Origin: Hahella sp.
Lineage (GTDB): Bacteria > Pseudomonadota > Gammaproteobacteria > Pseudomonadales > Oleiphilaceae
Assembly (NCBI GenBank): GCA_028280065.1
Contig: JANQMN010000001.1
Span: forward strand, 1-53,226
DNA length: 53,226 bases
Direction of reading: 5' to 3'
The translations under genes and the position numbers were made by a program. Below the pieces are notes generated by a model that did not search any database, was not told the DNA's origin, and worked only from the letters and a program-made list of their open reading frames with translations. Position 1 is the stretch's first letter; each line of letters starts with the position of its first letter. Shown here piece by piece: positions 1-9,290 of this stretch.

Positions 1-2
1 TT

Positions 3-200
3 GATATCCAAGCGCAAATCGACCAAATTGCCAATAATCCGAACCTAAGCGCCGAACAAAAGAAGCAAATGATCGATATGATGAAAAATTCCCTGGGAAT
101 GGTGCAGCAAATGGCTAATGCGCCGGCCGAAGACGTGGCGGCGGTTAAGCCCTACATCGGTCAGCTCATGGAAGTTATTGATGCGCAGAACGGCCAATGA
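3..200 (+). CDS. C-terminal end of an unidentified protein (partial)
   Basis: An open frame enters from the left edge and stops with TGA at 198-200, giving the last 65 residues. The peptide is polar and probably helical, rich in Gln, Asn, Met and Glu (for example QMIDMMKNSLGMVQQMANAP), with no membrane segment. Nothing identifies a family. It converges on the diguanylate cyclase gene, with a GCTGAAC/GTTCAGC hairpin between the two stops. The reading frame is well supported by its composition, but the function is unknown. Confidence 0.55.
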   Translation, partial: DIQAQIDQIANNPNLSAEQKKQMIDMMKNSLGMVQQMANAPAEDVAAVKPYIGQLMEVIDAQNGQ

Positions 201-205
201 CGAAG

Positions 206-231
206 GCTGAACTTTCTGTAACCGGTTCAGC
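206..231. terminator. Hairpin between convergent genes
   Basis: A perfect 7-bp inverted repeat (GCTGAAC at 206-212, GTTCAGC at 225-231) with a 12-nt loop lies between the stops of two convergent genes. There is no T-run, so intrinsic termination is not certain. Confidence 0.3.
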
Positions 232-245
232 GGTACTGACCCTGC

Positions 246-1274
246 TTACTTGAGTTCAGTTTCACCGGTAATTCGGTTGCGCCCGTTTTCTTTTGATTGG
301 TAAAGGCATTTGTCGGTGCGGAAGAACAGGTCGTCCCGGGTATCGTCGGGCTGCAAAGAGCCGATGCCTGCAGAAAGAGTAATTTTTCCGATGCGGACTT
401 TGTCTTTACTGGAACTAAGTTGGTGGTTGCTGACTTTGTTGCGAAGTTGTTCCGCAAGGGTCATGGCGCCGCCATAGGGCGTTTCCGGGAGAATTATGGC
501 AAACTCCTCGCCGCCGATACGCGCTACTTTGTCCCGCTTTTTAACCGAATTCTTCAGGATGTTTGCCACATAACAAATGACTTTGTCTCCGACCTGATGA
601 CCGTACTGATCGTTGAAAAGTTTGAAATGGTCGATATCCAGTATGATCATGGAAAGTGGAGACTTTTTATGTCTGGATTGGCTAATGGCGTTGTGCAGCT
701 CGCGCTCGAACATACGGCGGTTGCCAATTTTCGTCAGCTCGTCCTGATATGCCTGTTCGGAAGTTCGCTCCATTTCATGACGCATTACATTGATGTCATC
801 CGCCATTTGCTGCAGTGAAGCCTGCAGGTTCACTGCTGATTCTTCCTGGCGTTTAGTGTCAACCATCAAGCCTATAAATAACGCTTGCAAATCATTTGAG
901 CTTTGCACGGCCTCAACCTTCTGGTTGAAGATTTTTAGCGTGTTGGCAAAGTCTTTCAGTTCGCTATTTTTACTATTCAGCGTGTTAAGCAGGGTATCGA
1001 CAAAGTGCCGTAAGCTGTTTTTTATTTCGAGGATATGCTGTTGCGCACCGCCTTTCTCAATGAACCGTTGATAGATTTCCTGATTGACGGGCTCGGAATA
1101 GGCCGTGCGTCGTTCGTCCAAGCGCTTAATGTAGTCGACTAGTTCGGCATCCGTGGCCGCAGCATAATGGTACCAGACTGTGTAGTTTTCCGGCGTGGCC
1201 GGAATATGCCGCCGACTCAGTTCTTGGATAACCGTCTTCAAGAGTCGGACTGCCTGCTTCGGATCTGCCTTCAT
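246..1274 (-). CDS. GGDEF-domain diguanylate cyclase
   Basis: 342 residues. The C-terminal half is a GGDEF domain with the active-site loop GGEEF at about residues 254-258 and the metal-binding LDIDHF upstream, so it should make cyclic di-GMP from two GTP. The residues where a product-inhibition RxxD site would sit read KKRD, so that site is not canonical. The N-terminal 175 residues are soluble and mostly helical, with no membrane segment, and probably act as the input module (TPENYTVWYHY is typical of cytosolic GGDEF proteins of this layout). I chose the ATG at 1274 over the upstream one at 1376 because family similarity begins at MKADPKQAVR and AGGAAG-like purines (AGGAAG) precede it. It lies 155 nt behind pdxH on the same strand. 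Confidence 0.88.
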   Translation of the reverse strand: MKADPKQAVRLLKTVIQELSRRHIPATPENYTVWYHYAAATDAELVDYIKRLDERRTAYSEPVNQEIYQRFIEKGGAQQHILEIKNSLRHFVDTLLNTLNSKNSELKDFANTLKIFNQKVEAVQSSNDLQALFIGLMVDTKRQEESAVNLQASLQQMADDINVMRHEMERTSEQAYQDELTKIGNRRMFERELHNAISQSRHKKSPLSMIILDIDHFKLFNDQYGHQVGDKVICYVANILKNSVKKRDKVARIGGEEFAIILPETPYGGAMTLAEQLRNKVSNHQLSSSKDKVRIGKITLSAGIGSLQPDDTRDDLFFRTDKCLYQSKENGRNRITGETELK

Positions 1275-1429
1275 GACTGTACAAGTTCTTCCTGGTGACG
1301 CTAAATTTGGATTCCGCAAGTATAGGTGAGGATCGGGGATACTGCCTTGCATTTTATGGCGAGGTACCACGGTCAATCGGCTTGGATCAATAAACGAGTG
1401 GGGGATAATCGATCACTTGAATGCGGGCT

Positions 1430-2071
1430 TTAAGGCTGCAGGCGTTCGATTTTCCAGCCCGTTTCCTGAAGGCTCACATATTGAAAGCGATCATGAAGAC
1501 GGTTTTCGCGGCCCTGCCAAAACTCTATTTCCGTGGGTTGAACCCGGTAGCCACCCCAAAACGAGGGGAGGGGAATGTCTCCCTTCTTGAAGCGGAATTT
1601 CATCTGCTCGAAGGCTTGTTCCAGCAGTTTTCGAGAGCCTATGGGTTGGCTTTGTTGGGATGCCCAAGCGGCTAGCCGGGATTCCTTGGGGCGGGACATA
1701 AAATATCTGGTGGCTTCCGTAATACTGAGCTTGCTGGCGAGACCGTTGATTCTCACCTGACGCTCTAAGCCCAACCACGCAAAATGCAGACTGACTTTAC
1801 TGTTATTGGCGATATCTTGGGCTTTCTTGCTGCCTAAATTGGTATAGAAAACAAAGCCGTTTTCATCCAGGTGCTTGAGCAGCACAATCCGCTGGCTTGG
1901 CTGACCGGTAGAATCCACGGTTGCCAGGGTCATCGCCGTGGGATCGGCGCTGAGTTGTGCTTCCACGGCTTGTTCCATCCAACGTTTAAATTGTTGGAAA
2001 GGATTTTCCTCAAGGTCTTCTAGATCAAGTTTGCCTTTGGTGTACTGCCGGCGAACGTCCTCAAGCTTCAT
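1430..2071 (-). CDS. pdxH: Pyridoxamine/pyridoxine 5'-phosphate oxidase
   Basis: 213 residues, close to the usual 210-220. PdxH is the FMN flavoprotein that oxidises pyridoxine or pyridoxamine 5'-phosphate to pyridoxal 5'-phosphate. The FMN-binding stretch QRIVLLKHLDENGFVFYTN, the SRPKESRLAAWASQQS segment and the substrate-binding C-terminal RLHDRF are all present. The start at 2071 (MKLEDVRRQYTKG) has GGAAC six bases upstream; the upstream in-frame extension resembles no PdxH. It follows ureG by 73 nt on the same strand, so it may be transcribed with the urease genes, although the functional link is not obvious. Confidence 0.95.
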   Translation of the reverse strand: MKLEDVRRQYTKGKLDLEDLEENPFQQFKRWMEQAVEAQLSADPTAMTLATVDSTGQPSQRIVLLKHLDENGFVFYTNLGSKKAQDIANNSKVSLHFAWLGLERQVRINGLASKLSITEATRYFMSRPKESRLAAWASQQSQPIGSRKLLEQAFEQMKFRFKKGDIPLPSFWGGYRVQPTEIEFWQGRENRLHDRFQYVSLQETGWKIERLQP

Positions 2072-2144
2072 TGTTGTTCCATAATAAATACAGGAGCTGA
2101 TAATACTGCCGGATGCAAGCAGCGGATGATAGTGCAGATACCTG

Positions 2145-2762
2145 TCAGGCGGCTTGCCCCAACATACCCTCACTGATAATAAAGCCGATAATATTTTCCA
2201 AGCCTTCTTCCGTCTTCATATTTGTGAATACGAAAGGTTTGTCACCGCGCATTTTCCTTGCGTCCCGGTCCATGACTTCAAGGGATGCGCCCACAATTGG
2301 GGCCAGATCAGTTTTGTTGATGATCAATAGGTCTGATTTGGTGATTCCCGGACCGCCTTTGCGTGGAATTTTGTCGCCGGCAGACACGTCAATGACATAG
2401 AGGGTCAGATCGGAGAGCTCCGGGCTGAAGGTTGCGCTAAGATTATCGCCTCCGCTTTCAACGATCACCATGTCCAGGTTCGGGTGGGATTCCATCAATT
2501 GATCGATGGCGGCCAGGTTCATTGAGGCGTCCTCGCGAATTGCCGTATGTGGGCATCCGCCGGTTTCAACTCCCAAGATCCGGTCTTCTGTCAGGGCTTC
2601 ATGACGGATCAAAAACTGCGCATCTTCCTGGGTGTAGATGTCGTTGGTAACGACGGCGATATTGAATCGTTCTCTGAGCTTTCGGCACAGGGCTGAAACC
2701 AAAGCGGTTTTTCCTGAACCCACAGGTCCGCCAATACCTAAACGCAATGTTTGTTTTGCCAT
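2145..2762 (-). CDS. ureG: Urease accessory GTPase UreG
   Basis: 205 residues, normal for UreG, the GTPase that drives nickel delivery into apo-urease together with UreD, UreF and UreE. The P-loop GPVGSGKT lies near residues 11-18, followed by the [15 protein letters not shown] segment with the Cys-Pro-His nickel-binding motif, the VESGGDNL motif and the base-specificity motif NKTDL. The ATG at 2762 has a strong GGAGGA upstream and starts in the right place ([12 protein letters not shown]). It is the last of the seven urease genes, 38 nt after ureF. Confidence 0.97.
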   Translation of the reverse strand: MAKQTLRLGIGGPVGSGKTALVSALCRKLRERFNIAVVTNDIYTQEDAQFLIRHEALTEDRILGVETGGCPHTAIREDASMNLAAIDQLMESHPNLDMVIVESGGDNLSATFSPELSDLTLYVIDVSAGDKIPRKGGPGITKSDLLIINKTDLAPIVGASLEVMDRDARKMRGDKPFVFTNMKTEEGLENIIGFIISEGMLGQAA

Positions 2763-2800
2763 AAAAATCCTCCAAAGAACTTCTGGTTGCCAAATTAGAA

Positions 2801-3493
2801 TCAGGATCGAAACAGCCGGGAATATTGTGTTTCGTGGTTTACGCAAGCCATGACCCAACCCGGTAGGGATTGGCCCATTTCCTCGTCGGCCAAGTCCAAG
2901 CCCCGCTCAGTAAAAGCCAGTAACTTCGGTAACATGTCATCGATTATACGTTGGGCTTGGGTTTGCCCTAAAGGTAAAACTTTACCTGCCACGGCGATTT
3001 GATTTTCAAGCCAGCTCCAGGCATAACCCAGAGCCGCATCGCTAATGGCAATGTTCCAATGCTTGGCCGCTAGGGACCAGGCGCTTACGAAAGAAATTTC
3101 ATGCCGCAGTCCGGCTTCCTGAAGAAGCGTCGAAATGCCGCTTTGCTGAGAAGCCAGGACTTTAACCAAAGCGCGACCGACGGACAGATCCTCATCGAGC
3201 AATTGCTGGGATTCGCGGCTCGCCAGGCACCAATGGTTCCAATAGATGAAGCTATCCATATCGCCGTTCTGTAACGCGGTATCCAGTCGTACCAGAGCTG
3301 GAATATCCGTTGCGCAAATCGCGCTCCCTAGAACGCCGGTTATCCAACCTTGGATTTTTTCCGCGTTGTCCACGCCGCCATGTTCGATTGCCCATTCCAG
3401 TCCTTGTGAATAGGAGTAACTGCCGATAGGCAATGCCGGACTCACGAGATTGAAAAGTCTTAGTAGCGGTAACGACAAATTGGGGGCGGTCAT
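2801..3493 (-). CDS. ureF: Urease accessory protein UreF
   Basis: 230 residues, typical length. UreF bridges UreD and UreG in the urease activation complex. The N-terminal signature [15 protein letters not shown] and the conserved C-terminal region [11 protein letters not shown] support the call; the protein is all-helical and soluble. It lies between ureE (49 nt) and ureG (38 nt) in the standard E-F-G order, so co-transcription is likely. Confidence 0.96.
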   Translation of the reverse strand: MTAPNLSLPLLRLFNLVSPALPIGSYSYSQGLEWAIEHGGVDNAEKIQGWITGVLGSAICATDIPALVRLDTALQNGDMDSFIYWNHWCLASRESQQLLDEDLSVGRALVKVLASQQSGISTLLQEAGLRHEISFVSAWSLAAKHWNIAISDAALGYAWSWLENQIAVAGKVLPLGQTQAQRIIDDMLPKLLAFTERGLDLADEEMGQSLPGWVMACVNHETQYSRLFRS

Positions 3494-3542
3494 GGATGCG
3501 ATGTGAAAGTTTACAATTCTAATATGATTTGAAGGCTATTCT

Positions 3543-4010
3543 CTAATAACTATGAACATGGCTATGTTGGTGGCTTGAATGCGCCCCGTAAGCACCGCTT
3601 TCCGGTTGAAATGGTGCTTGTTCCTTAGACACTTCCAGATGATAGTATCGACACAGTTCTTCCAACACATGGTCGGGTTGAAAACGAATCCAAAAATCAC
3701 CGATTTGCAAAGGCACATGGCGATTACCCAGGTGGTAGCAAATCTTGGCGAATTGCAGGGGATCGTTGGCTTTAGCTACTATCAACTCTTCTTTGGCGGC
3801 CACGATTTGTATGACTTCTCCGGACTCCGCCTCCAAAAGATCCCCATCCTGCAGACATTTGCCTCTTTCCAGGAACAGCCCCACTGCCAAACCCCTGGCC
3901 GTTTCTGCCTTGATACGCCCGCGCTTACGGTGGTCATAGGGCAGTTCCAGTATGTCGGTGGGCGCCGTATTGTCAGAAGGATTTCCAAGGTGGCCGTAAA
4001 CTTTCAACAT
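3543..4010 (-). CDS. ureE: Urease nickel metallochaperone UreE
   Basis: 155 residues. UreE delivers nickel to the activation complex. It has the N-terminal peptide-binding domain followed by the metal-binding domain with [13 protein letters not shown], and ends in a short His-rich tail ([10 protein letters not shown]) that probably binds extra nickel. The start at 4010 (MLKVYGHLG) is preferred to the in-frame codon at 4076, because the upstream 22 residues would overlap the end of ureC and resemble no UreE. It starts 14 nt after the ureC stop. Confidence 0.95.
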   Translation of the reverse strand: MLKVYGHLGNPSDNTAPTDILELPYDHRKRGRIKAETARGLAVGLFLERGKCLQDGDLLEAESGEVIQIVAAKEELIVAKANDPLQFAKICYHLGNRHVPLQIGDFWIRFQPDHVLEELCRYYHLEVSKEQAPFQPESGAYGAHSSHQHSHVHSY

Positions 4011-4024
4011 GCGTCTAATGCTTC

Positions 4025-5728
4025 CTAGAACAGAAAATAGCGTTGTGCCAATGGTAGTACTTTTGCCGGTTCGCAAACCAAAAGCTCACCGTCAGCCCGC
4101 ACCTCGTAGGTTTGCGGATCCACTTCCATCTTTGGCGTCAGCGCGTTGTGAATCATTTCCGCCTTGCCGATTTTGCGGGTGTTTTTACAGGCAATAAGCG
4201 GCGATTGCAGGTTTAATCGATTGGCAATGTCGTTTTCCAGCGATGCCTTGCTGACAAAGGTAGCCCGAGTTTGGGGCAGGGCGCCGCCGAACGCGCCGAA
4301 CATGGGGCGATAGTGCACCGGTTGGGGCGTTGGAATCGAGGCGTTGGGATCACCCATGGGGGCGGCCGCGATCATGCCGCCTTTGATAATCACGGCAGGT
4401 TTTGCCCCGAAGAAGGCCGGTTTCCACAATACGATGTCTGCCATTTTTCCTGCTTCAATTGATCCTACATCTTCATCGATGCCATGGGCAATCGCAGGAT
4501 TAATCGTGTATTTGGCGACAAAACGCTTGGCTCGAAAGTTATCGTTCCGGTCACTGTCCTGTTCCAGGGGACCGCGTTGAACTTTCATTTTATGTGCCGT
4601 CTGCCAGGTGCGACACACCACCTCGCCAACCCTGCCCATGGCTTGAGAGTCGGATGCGATCATGCTGAATGCACCCTTATCGTGCAGAATATCTTCAGCG
4701 GCGATGGTTTCCTTGCGGATGCGAGAATCGGCGAACGCCACGTCTTCAGGAATATCCGGATCCAGATGATGGCAGACCATCAACATATCCAGGTGTTCAT
4801 CGACCGTGTTAACCGTGTAGGGTCGGGTGGGGTTGGTGGACGAGGGCAACACATTGTTGGAGCCGCATGCCTTGATTATGTCCGGTGCATGGCCACCCCC
4901 CGCGCCTTCCGTGTGGTAGGTATGAATGGTTCGGCCTTTGAACGCCGCCAGCGTATCTTCAACAAAACCGGACTCGTTCAGCGTATCGGTATGAATCGCC
5001 ACCTGGACATCGTATTGCTCCGCCACGGTCAAGCAATTGTCGATTGCGGCAGGGGTGGTTCCCCAATCCTCGTGCAACTTCAATCCCATTGCGCCGGCAT
5101 CCAACTGTTCTTGTAACGCTGCCGGCAGACTCGCATTTCCCTTGCCGAGAAATCCAAGGTTCATCGGGAAGGCGTCTGCAGTTTGCAACATCTTACCGAT
5201 GTTCCAGGGGCCGGGAGTGCAGGTCGTGGCATTAGTACCGGTTGCCGGTCCGGTGCCGCCACCCAGCATGGTGGTGACACCGGACATTAATGCTTCTTCA
5301 ATTTGCTGCGGGCAGATAAAGTGGATATGGGCATCGATTCCGCCTGCGGTGGCTATCATGCCTTCGCCGGCGATAACCTCGGTACCGGGGCCAATGACGA
5401 TGTCGACATGATCCTGGTTCTCAGGGTTGCCCGCTTTACCGATAGCAAAGATGCGGCCGTTCTTCAGCCCGATGTCGGCTTTGACGATACCCCAATGATC
5501 CAGAATCAACGCATTGGTAATCAGCGTGTCTACGGCTGTGTGGTTGGTCTGCTGCGACTGTCCCATGCCGTCCCGAATGACCTTGCCACCGCCGAATTTC
5601 ACTTCGTGGCCATATTTGGCATAGTCTTTCTCCACTTCGATCCAAAGTTCCGTATCTCCGAGTCTTACCCGATCTCCAACTGTCGGACCGAACATATCTG
5701 CATAAGCGGATCTTGCTATCTTGGCCAT
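4025..5728 (-). CDS. ureC: Urease alpha subunit (catalytic)
   Basis: 567 residues, full length. This subunit carries the dinuclear nickel site that hydrolyses urea to ammonia and carbamate. Visible active-site elements are the HIH ligands in GGIDAHIHF, the lysine that becomes carbamylated in [12 protein letters not shown], the flap region [20 protein letters not shown], and the Asp of [14 protein letters not shown]. The C-terminus ends LAQRYFLF as in many proteobacterial ureases. It starts 29 nt after ureB. Nothing is missing, so it should be active. Confidence 0.98.
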   Translation of the reverse strand: MAKIARSAYADMFGPTVGDRVRLGDTELWIEVEKDYAKYGHEVKFGGGKVIRDGMGQSQQTNHTAVDTLITNALILDHWGIVKADIGLKNGRIFAIGKAGNPENQDHVDIVIGPGTEVIAGEGMIATAGGIDAHIHFICPQQIEEALMSGVTTMLGGGTGPATGTNATTCTPGPWNIGKMLQTADAFPMNLGFLGKGNASLPAALQEQLDAGAMGLKLHEDWGTTPAAIDNCLTVAEQYDVQVAIHTDTLNESGFVEDTLAAFKGRTIHTYHTEGAGGGHAPDIIKACGSNNVLPSSTNPTRPYTVNTVDEHLDMLMVCHHLDPDIPEDVAFADSRIRKETIAAEDILHDKGAFSMIASDSQAMGRVGEVVCRTWQTAHKMKVQRGPLEQDSDRNDNFRAKRFVAKYTINPAIAHGIDEDVGSIEAGKMADIVLWKPAFFGAKPAVIIKGGMIAAAPMGDPNASIPTPQPVHYRPMFGAFGGALPQTRATFVSKASLENDIANRLNLQSPLIACKNTRKIGKAEMIHNALTPKMEVDPQTYEVRADGELLVCEPAKVLPLAQRYFLF

Positions 5729-5757
5729 ATCCTGAATCCTAGTTATTCGAGTTGTAG

Positions 5758-6063
5758 TTATAAGTCGCCCATGATTTCGCCACGAAATCCAAACACTTGC
5801 TTGTTGCCGGTAATTTCAACCAACTCTACAGTGCGAGTTTGGCCGGGTTCAAACCTGACCGCCGTTCCGGCCGCTATGTTGAGGCGATAGCCCCTGGTTT
5901 TGTCACGGCCAAATTGCAACGCCGGATTGGTTTCGAAAAAGTGGTAGTGAGACCCAACTTGAACAGGACGATCACCGCTGTTGGTCACTTCGACGTTGAG
6001 TGTCGCCAACCCTTCATTCAACTCCAGGTCACCTGGCAGGGTATCGATTTCTCCTGGGATCAT
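5758..6063 (-). CDS. ureB: Urease beta subunit
   Basis: 101 residues, the normal length of a separate UreB. It is a small beta-rich structural subunit of the (alpha-beta-gamma)3 trimer. The conserved [18 protein letters not shown] start and [12 protein letters not shown] are present. Gamma and beta are separate genes, as is usual in proteobacteria (not fused as in Helicobacter). It lies 51 nt after ureA and 29 nt before ureC. Confidence 0.97.
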   Translation of the reverse strand: MIPGEIDTLPGDLELNEGLATLNVEVTNSGDRPVQVGSHYHFFETNPALQFGRDKTRGYRLNIAAGTAVRFEPGQTRTVELVEITGNKQVFGFRGEIMGDL

Positions 6064-6114
6064 GTTTCAGCTCCAAAAATGGCAGTGGAAAAAAGTGGCT
6101 TTACTTGAAAGAGC

Positions 6115-6417
6115 CTATGGTATTGGATTGTGCACAGTCACCAATTTGGTGCCGTCTGGAAATGTCGCCTCAACCTGCACTTCATGAATCATTTCTGAAA
6201 CACCTTCCATCACATCCTCACGGCTCAAAATAGTGCGGCCATAGTCCATGAGTTCCGCGACCGTTTTTCCTTCTCGCGCGCCTTCTACTATCTCCATGCT
6301 GAGCAATGCGATTGCTTCGGGATAGTTTAGTTTAAGGCCCTTTGCTTTGCGTCGCTCTGCGAGCAATGCTGCGGTAAACAGGAGTAACTTGTCTTTCTCT
6401 CGGGGCGACAGCTCCAT
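6115..6417 (-). CDS. ureA: Urease gamma subunit
   Basis: 100 residues, normal for UreA. The start [23 protein letters not shown] and the block [19 protein letters not shown] are diagnostic; the end [13 protein letters not shown] is typical. It is a structural subunit of the urease trimer. It begins 27 nt after the ureD stop. Confidence 0.98.
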   Translation of the reverse strand: MELSPREKDKLLLFTAALLAERRKAKGLKLNYPEAIALLSMEIVEGAREGKTVAELMDYGRTILSREDVMEGVSEMIHEVQVEATFPDGTKLVTVHNPIP

Positions 6418-6444
6418 ACTTAATTTCCTCTTGATCGCGTTGCT

Positions 6445-7407
6445 TTAGGTAGCCCAAATGCGTGGAAAACAGGGCTCGCAGCCCATCAGGTGGGGTCGAC
6501 AATACTGCCAGGCAGATTGGAATAACTGTTTGATTGGCTCTGACTGATTCGCCATTGCTCTAATCAGCAAAATATTTCGCTTCCTGGTTACTGACCAGCA
6601 TGGCGATGAATCGCTTGCCGGCCTCTGGGTTGCCGATTTTTCCGGTGCTGGAATGTTATGCCCGAGGTGCTCCCTCAACCCAGTCAATAGCCGAGCGCTT
6701 TCGTTATCGGCAAAGTACCCGGCAAACATAGTACCGATCACCGGCCGTCCGGCCAAGCCCCAATCCGCTTCCAGCATTGAATCTGTGTTTTCCATGCAAA
6801 TTCTCTCCACAAGGAGCGGTCTGCTATTACAAAATATTTTTAGCGACTGAACATGTTTGCCGGAAACAAATGGTAAATTACTGGCGGGTCTCCCTAGTGC
6901 AGTGATTTCCCAGCCCGTGAATTTGCTGCTTTCAGATGTGTGCAGGCTAAACTCCTGTAGGCCATTAGCTCCGTCAAAAACGATTGTTTCCTGAGGAAAC
7001 CATTCAAATTCTGCGTGATCGCCACAATAACACCTGACTTTCTGGGTTTGTTGGTGGTTGGCTTTGTCTGATCGGTATATCTTGCCGGCTGAAGGTGTAG
7101 TGGTGAGCAGTTTAGCGCCGGGTTTTACATTGACCTCAATATTCAATTCGTCACCACAAACCAATCCCCCAGGGGGATGCAATAGGTATAAATGTGTGCG
7201 TTCCGATCCTTCAGGATAGTAAGGTCTTAGTACCCGAAGCGGACCAAGCGATCGATTTTGAGTTAACCTGGTATGCTGATGGCGTAATTCTACTTCGAGC
7301 TTCAGTTTGGCTTGCCAATCCCGAGGCATGACGCGGAATGAACCGGATTGGCCTGTACCTGAGCGATCACTATTATTGGCTGGAGCGAGGTTTTGGGCGA
7401 ACTGCAT
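6445..7407 (-). CDS. ureD: Urease accessory protein UreD
   Basis: 320 residues from the start chosen here. UreD binds apo-urease and provides the nickel tunnel used with UreF and UreG. Recognisable blocks are WQAKLKLEVELRH, LRPYYPEGSERTHLYLLHPP, GGLVCGDELNIEV, the TTPSAGKIYRSD segment and the C-terminal PRIWAT. The frame stays open upstream to a GTG at 7620, but that part (about 70 Lys/Asn-rich residues) resembles no UreD. The ATG at 7329 (MPRDWQAKL) would give the usual 294 residues. None of the three candidates has a convincing ribosome-binding site, so the N-terminus is uncertain. It is the first gene of the urease operon. Confidence 0.9.
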   Translation of the reverse strand: MQFAQNLAPANNSDRSGTGQSGSFRVMPRDWQAKLKLEVELRHQHTRLTQNRSLGPLRVLRPYYPEGSERTHLYLLHPPGGLVCGDELNIEVNVKPGAKLLTTTPSAGKIYRSDKANHQQTQKVRCYCGDHAEFEWFPQETIVFDGANGLQEFSLHTSESSKFTGWEITALGRPASNLPFVSGKHVQSLKIFCNSRPLLVERICMENTDSMLEADWGLAGRPVIGTMFAGYFADNESARLLTGLREHLGHNIPAPEKSATQRPASDSSPCWSVTRKRNILLIRAMANQSEPIKQLFQSAWQYCRPHLMGCEPCFPRIWAT

Positions 7408-7880
7408 TTTATGAATGTTTTTTGGCTTAATCTTTCGATTTGCAATGTCCGGATTTTTCAAACGAAGCGACAATGATTTTTTGCTGTTCTCATTGCATCT
7501 GATTTCTTCCTTTCTATTAAGCACGTTTCTTAGGTGTTTGGGTAGTCCCTTTTTCTGATATCGGAAAACTAACAGAATAAGATAAGGGCGCAGTTTTAGG
7601 ATTGCTGAAACCGCTATCACCTACTCCCGACGCCGCTGATGCACAATATTAGTGATATTGAAACTAAAAATTGCGAAATGCACCGATATGACGCCTGGCA
7701 AAAAAGTGTGTGCATTAAAAGAGTGCGTCAAGTTGTGGTCCCAATCGCAGACTAATTACCGTTTTCTTCCATTCATCTTTTAACATGATGATTTATAAAC
7801 GTTATTTTTTTACTGGTCTGCGAAATGCAGTTTTCGATGCCGGAAACTCACTCAACAAAAAACTCAGTGGAGTTCATGCA
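7408..7880. other. Divergent control region between ureD and urtA
   Basis: About 470 nt of AT-rich DNA separates the urease operon (leftwards) from the urea transporter operon (rightwards), so it should hold both promoters. Nitrogen (NtrC/sigma-54) control would be expected for such genes. I found no sigma-54 site with correct spacing; the nearest match, TGGCA...TGCAT at 7696-7715, has 13 rather than 10 bases between its GG and GC. Part of 7408-7620 could be coding if ureD starts further upstream. Confidence 0.4.
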
Positions 7881-9167
7881 ATGAAAAAAATGACAAAACT
7901 TGGAGCCGGTATCGGCGCGCTGGCACTATCTTTCAGCGTTAGTCTTGCGCAGGCTGCGGAAACCATCAAAGTTGGTGTTTTGCACAGTCTGAGCGGTACC
8001 ATGGCAATTAGTGAAACTACCCTCAAAGACACCGTGTTAATGCTTATTGAGGAGCAGAACAAACAAGGTGGCCTATTAGGTAAGAAGTTAGAGCCTGTGG
8101 TAGTTGACCCGGCTTCAAACTGGCCTTTATTTGCTGAGAAAGCGCGTGAACTTTTAGAGAAGGAAAAGGTAGACGTAGTGTTCGGTTGCTGGACATCCGT
8201 TTCCCGTAAATCCGTTCTTCCAGTCTTCGAAGAGCTAAACGGATTGTTGTTCTATCCGGTACAGTATGAAGGTGAGGAGTCTTCCAAGAACGTTTTCTAC
8301 ACTGGCGCGGCGCCCAACCAGCAGGCCATTCCCGCAGTTGATTACCTGATGAACGAAGTTGGCGTTAAGCGTTGGGTGCTGGCCGGAACAGACTACGTTT
8401 ATCCGCGCACCACGAACAAGATTCTGGAAGCCTATTTAAAAGACAAGGGAGTTGCAGCTTCCGATATCATGATTAACTATACGCCGTTCGGTCATTCCGA
8501 CTGGCAGAGCATCGTATCCGACGTCAAGAAATTTGGTTCTGCGGGTAAGAAGACCGCAGTGGTTTCGACCATCAATGGTGATGCAAACGTACCTTTTTAT
8601 AAGGAGCTTGGTAACCAGGGCATTTCCGCCGAAGATATTCCCGTCGTCGCATTTTCTGTCGGTGAAGAAGAACTATCGGGTCTGGACACCGGCCCATTGG
8701 TTGGACATCTCGCGGCGTGGAACTATTTCATGAGCGTTGATGCCGAAATTAATGAACAATTCATCGAAGCCTGGAAGTCTTTCATCAAAGATGAAGACCG
8801 TGTTACCAACGACCCGATGGAGGCGCATTATATCGGCTTCAATATGTGGGTGGATGCGGTCGAGAAGGCTGGTACTACCGACACCGATGCTGTTGCGGAA
8901 GCCATTATTGGCGTCACTGTGCCAAACCTCTCCGGTGGCTTCGCAACAATGATGCCTAACCATCATATTACCAAGCCGGTATTGATTGGTGAGATTCAGG
9001 ATGACGGCCAATTTGAAACGGTATGGCAAACTGCCGGTACTGTGGTAGGCGATGCGTGGTCAAACTTCCTGCCGGGCAGCAAAGATATCACTGCCGACTG
9101 GATGCCGCCTCTGTCTTGCGGAAACTACAATGTCAAGACCAACAAGTGCTCAGGTCAGAACTACTAG
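7881..9167 (+). CDS. urtA: Urea ABC transporter substrate-binding protein UrtA
   Basis: 428 residues. This periplasmic protein captures urea for the UrtBCDE importer. A Sec signal peptide (MKKMTKLGAGIGALALSFS, cleavage after AQA near residue 25) precedes the mature start ETIKVGVLHSLSGTMAIS, which is diagnostic of UrtA in the type-1 solute-binding family. Other UrtA blocks are FGCWTSVSRKSVLPVFE and LLFYPVQYEGEESS. The ATG at 7881 follows a GTGGAG ribosome site; the longer frame from 7785 would put about 32 residues before the signal peptide. It is separated from urtB by a 123-nt gap containing a hairpin. Confidence 0.97.
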   Translation: MKKMTKLGAGIGALALSFSVSLAQAAETIKVGVLHSLSGTMAISETTLKDTVLMLIEEQNKQGGLLGKKLEPVVVDPASNWPLFAEKARELLEKEKVDVVFGCWTSVSRKSVLPVFEELNGLLFYPVQYEGEESSKNVFYTGAAPNQQAIPAVDYLMNEVGVKRWVLAGTDYVYPRTTNKILEAYLKDKGVAASDIMINYTPFGHSDWQSIVSDVKKFGSAGKKTAVVSTINGDANVPFYKELGNQGISAEDIPVVAFSVGEEELSGLDTGPLVGHLAAWNYFMSVDAEINEQFIEAWKSFIKDEDRVTNDPMEAHYIGFNMWVDAVEKAGTTDTDAVAEAIIGVTVPNLSGGFATMMPNHHITKPVLIGEIQDDGQFETVWQTAGTVVGDAWSNFLPGSKDITADWMPPLSCGNYNVKTNKCSGQNY

Positions 9168-9225
9168 GCACTAGCACACAACGCACCTGAGATATTTGTG
9201 ATTTTCAGTGCGACCGTTTTGATTG

Positions 9226-9251
9226 CCGGCCGTGATCCTCTTCACGGTCGG
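9226..9251 (+). promoter_or_regulatory. Stem-loop between urtA and urtB
   Basis: CCGGCCGTGA (9226-9235) pairs with TCACGGTCGG (9242-9251) around a 6-nt loop: ten base pairs, one of them G-U. No T-run follows. In this position such a hairpin usually protects the 3' end of the abundant binding-protein message or attenuates read-through into the permease genes; which one applies here is inference. Confidence 0.5.
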
Positions 9252-9290
9252 AGTCATCACTCGTCATAGCTTCCGGAAAGAGCTTTCAAG

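Noticed and set aside
297-818. Long plus-strand frame inside the GGDEF gene
   Set aside because: Mirror-frame shadow of a clear gene.
246-1376. 34-residue N-terminal extension of the GGDEF protein
   Set aside because: It does not look like protein and the start at 1274 fits better.
4484-5116. 210-codon plus-strand frame inside ureC
   Set aside because: Shadow frame; ureC is unambiguous.
6445-6660. Possible frameshift near the ureD C-terminus (another frame reads sensibly for about 30 codons)
   Set aside because: The annotated frame keeps the family end (PRIWAT) and hydrophobic strand LLIRAMA, while the other frame ends in a stop.
7696-7715. Sigma-54-like TGGCA...TGCAT upstream of urtA
   Set aside because: 13 rather than 10 bases separate GG and GC, so RpoN is not expected to use it.
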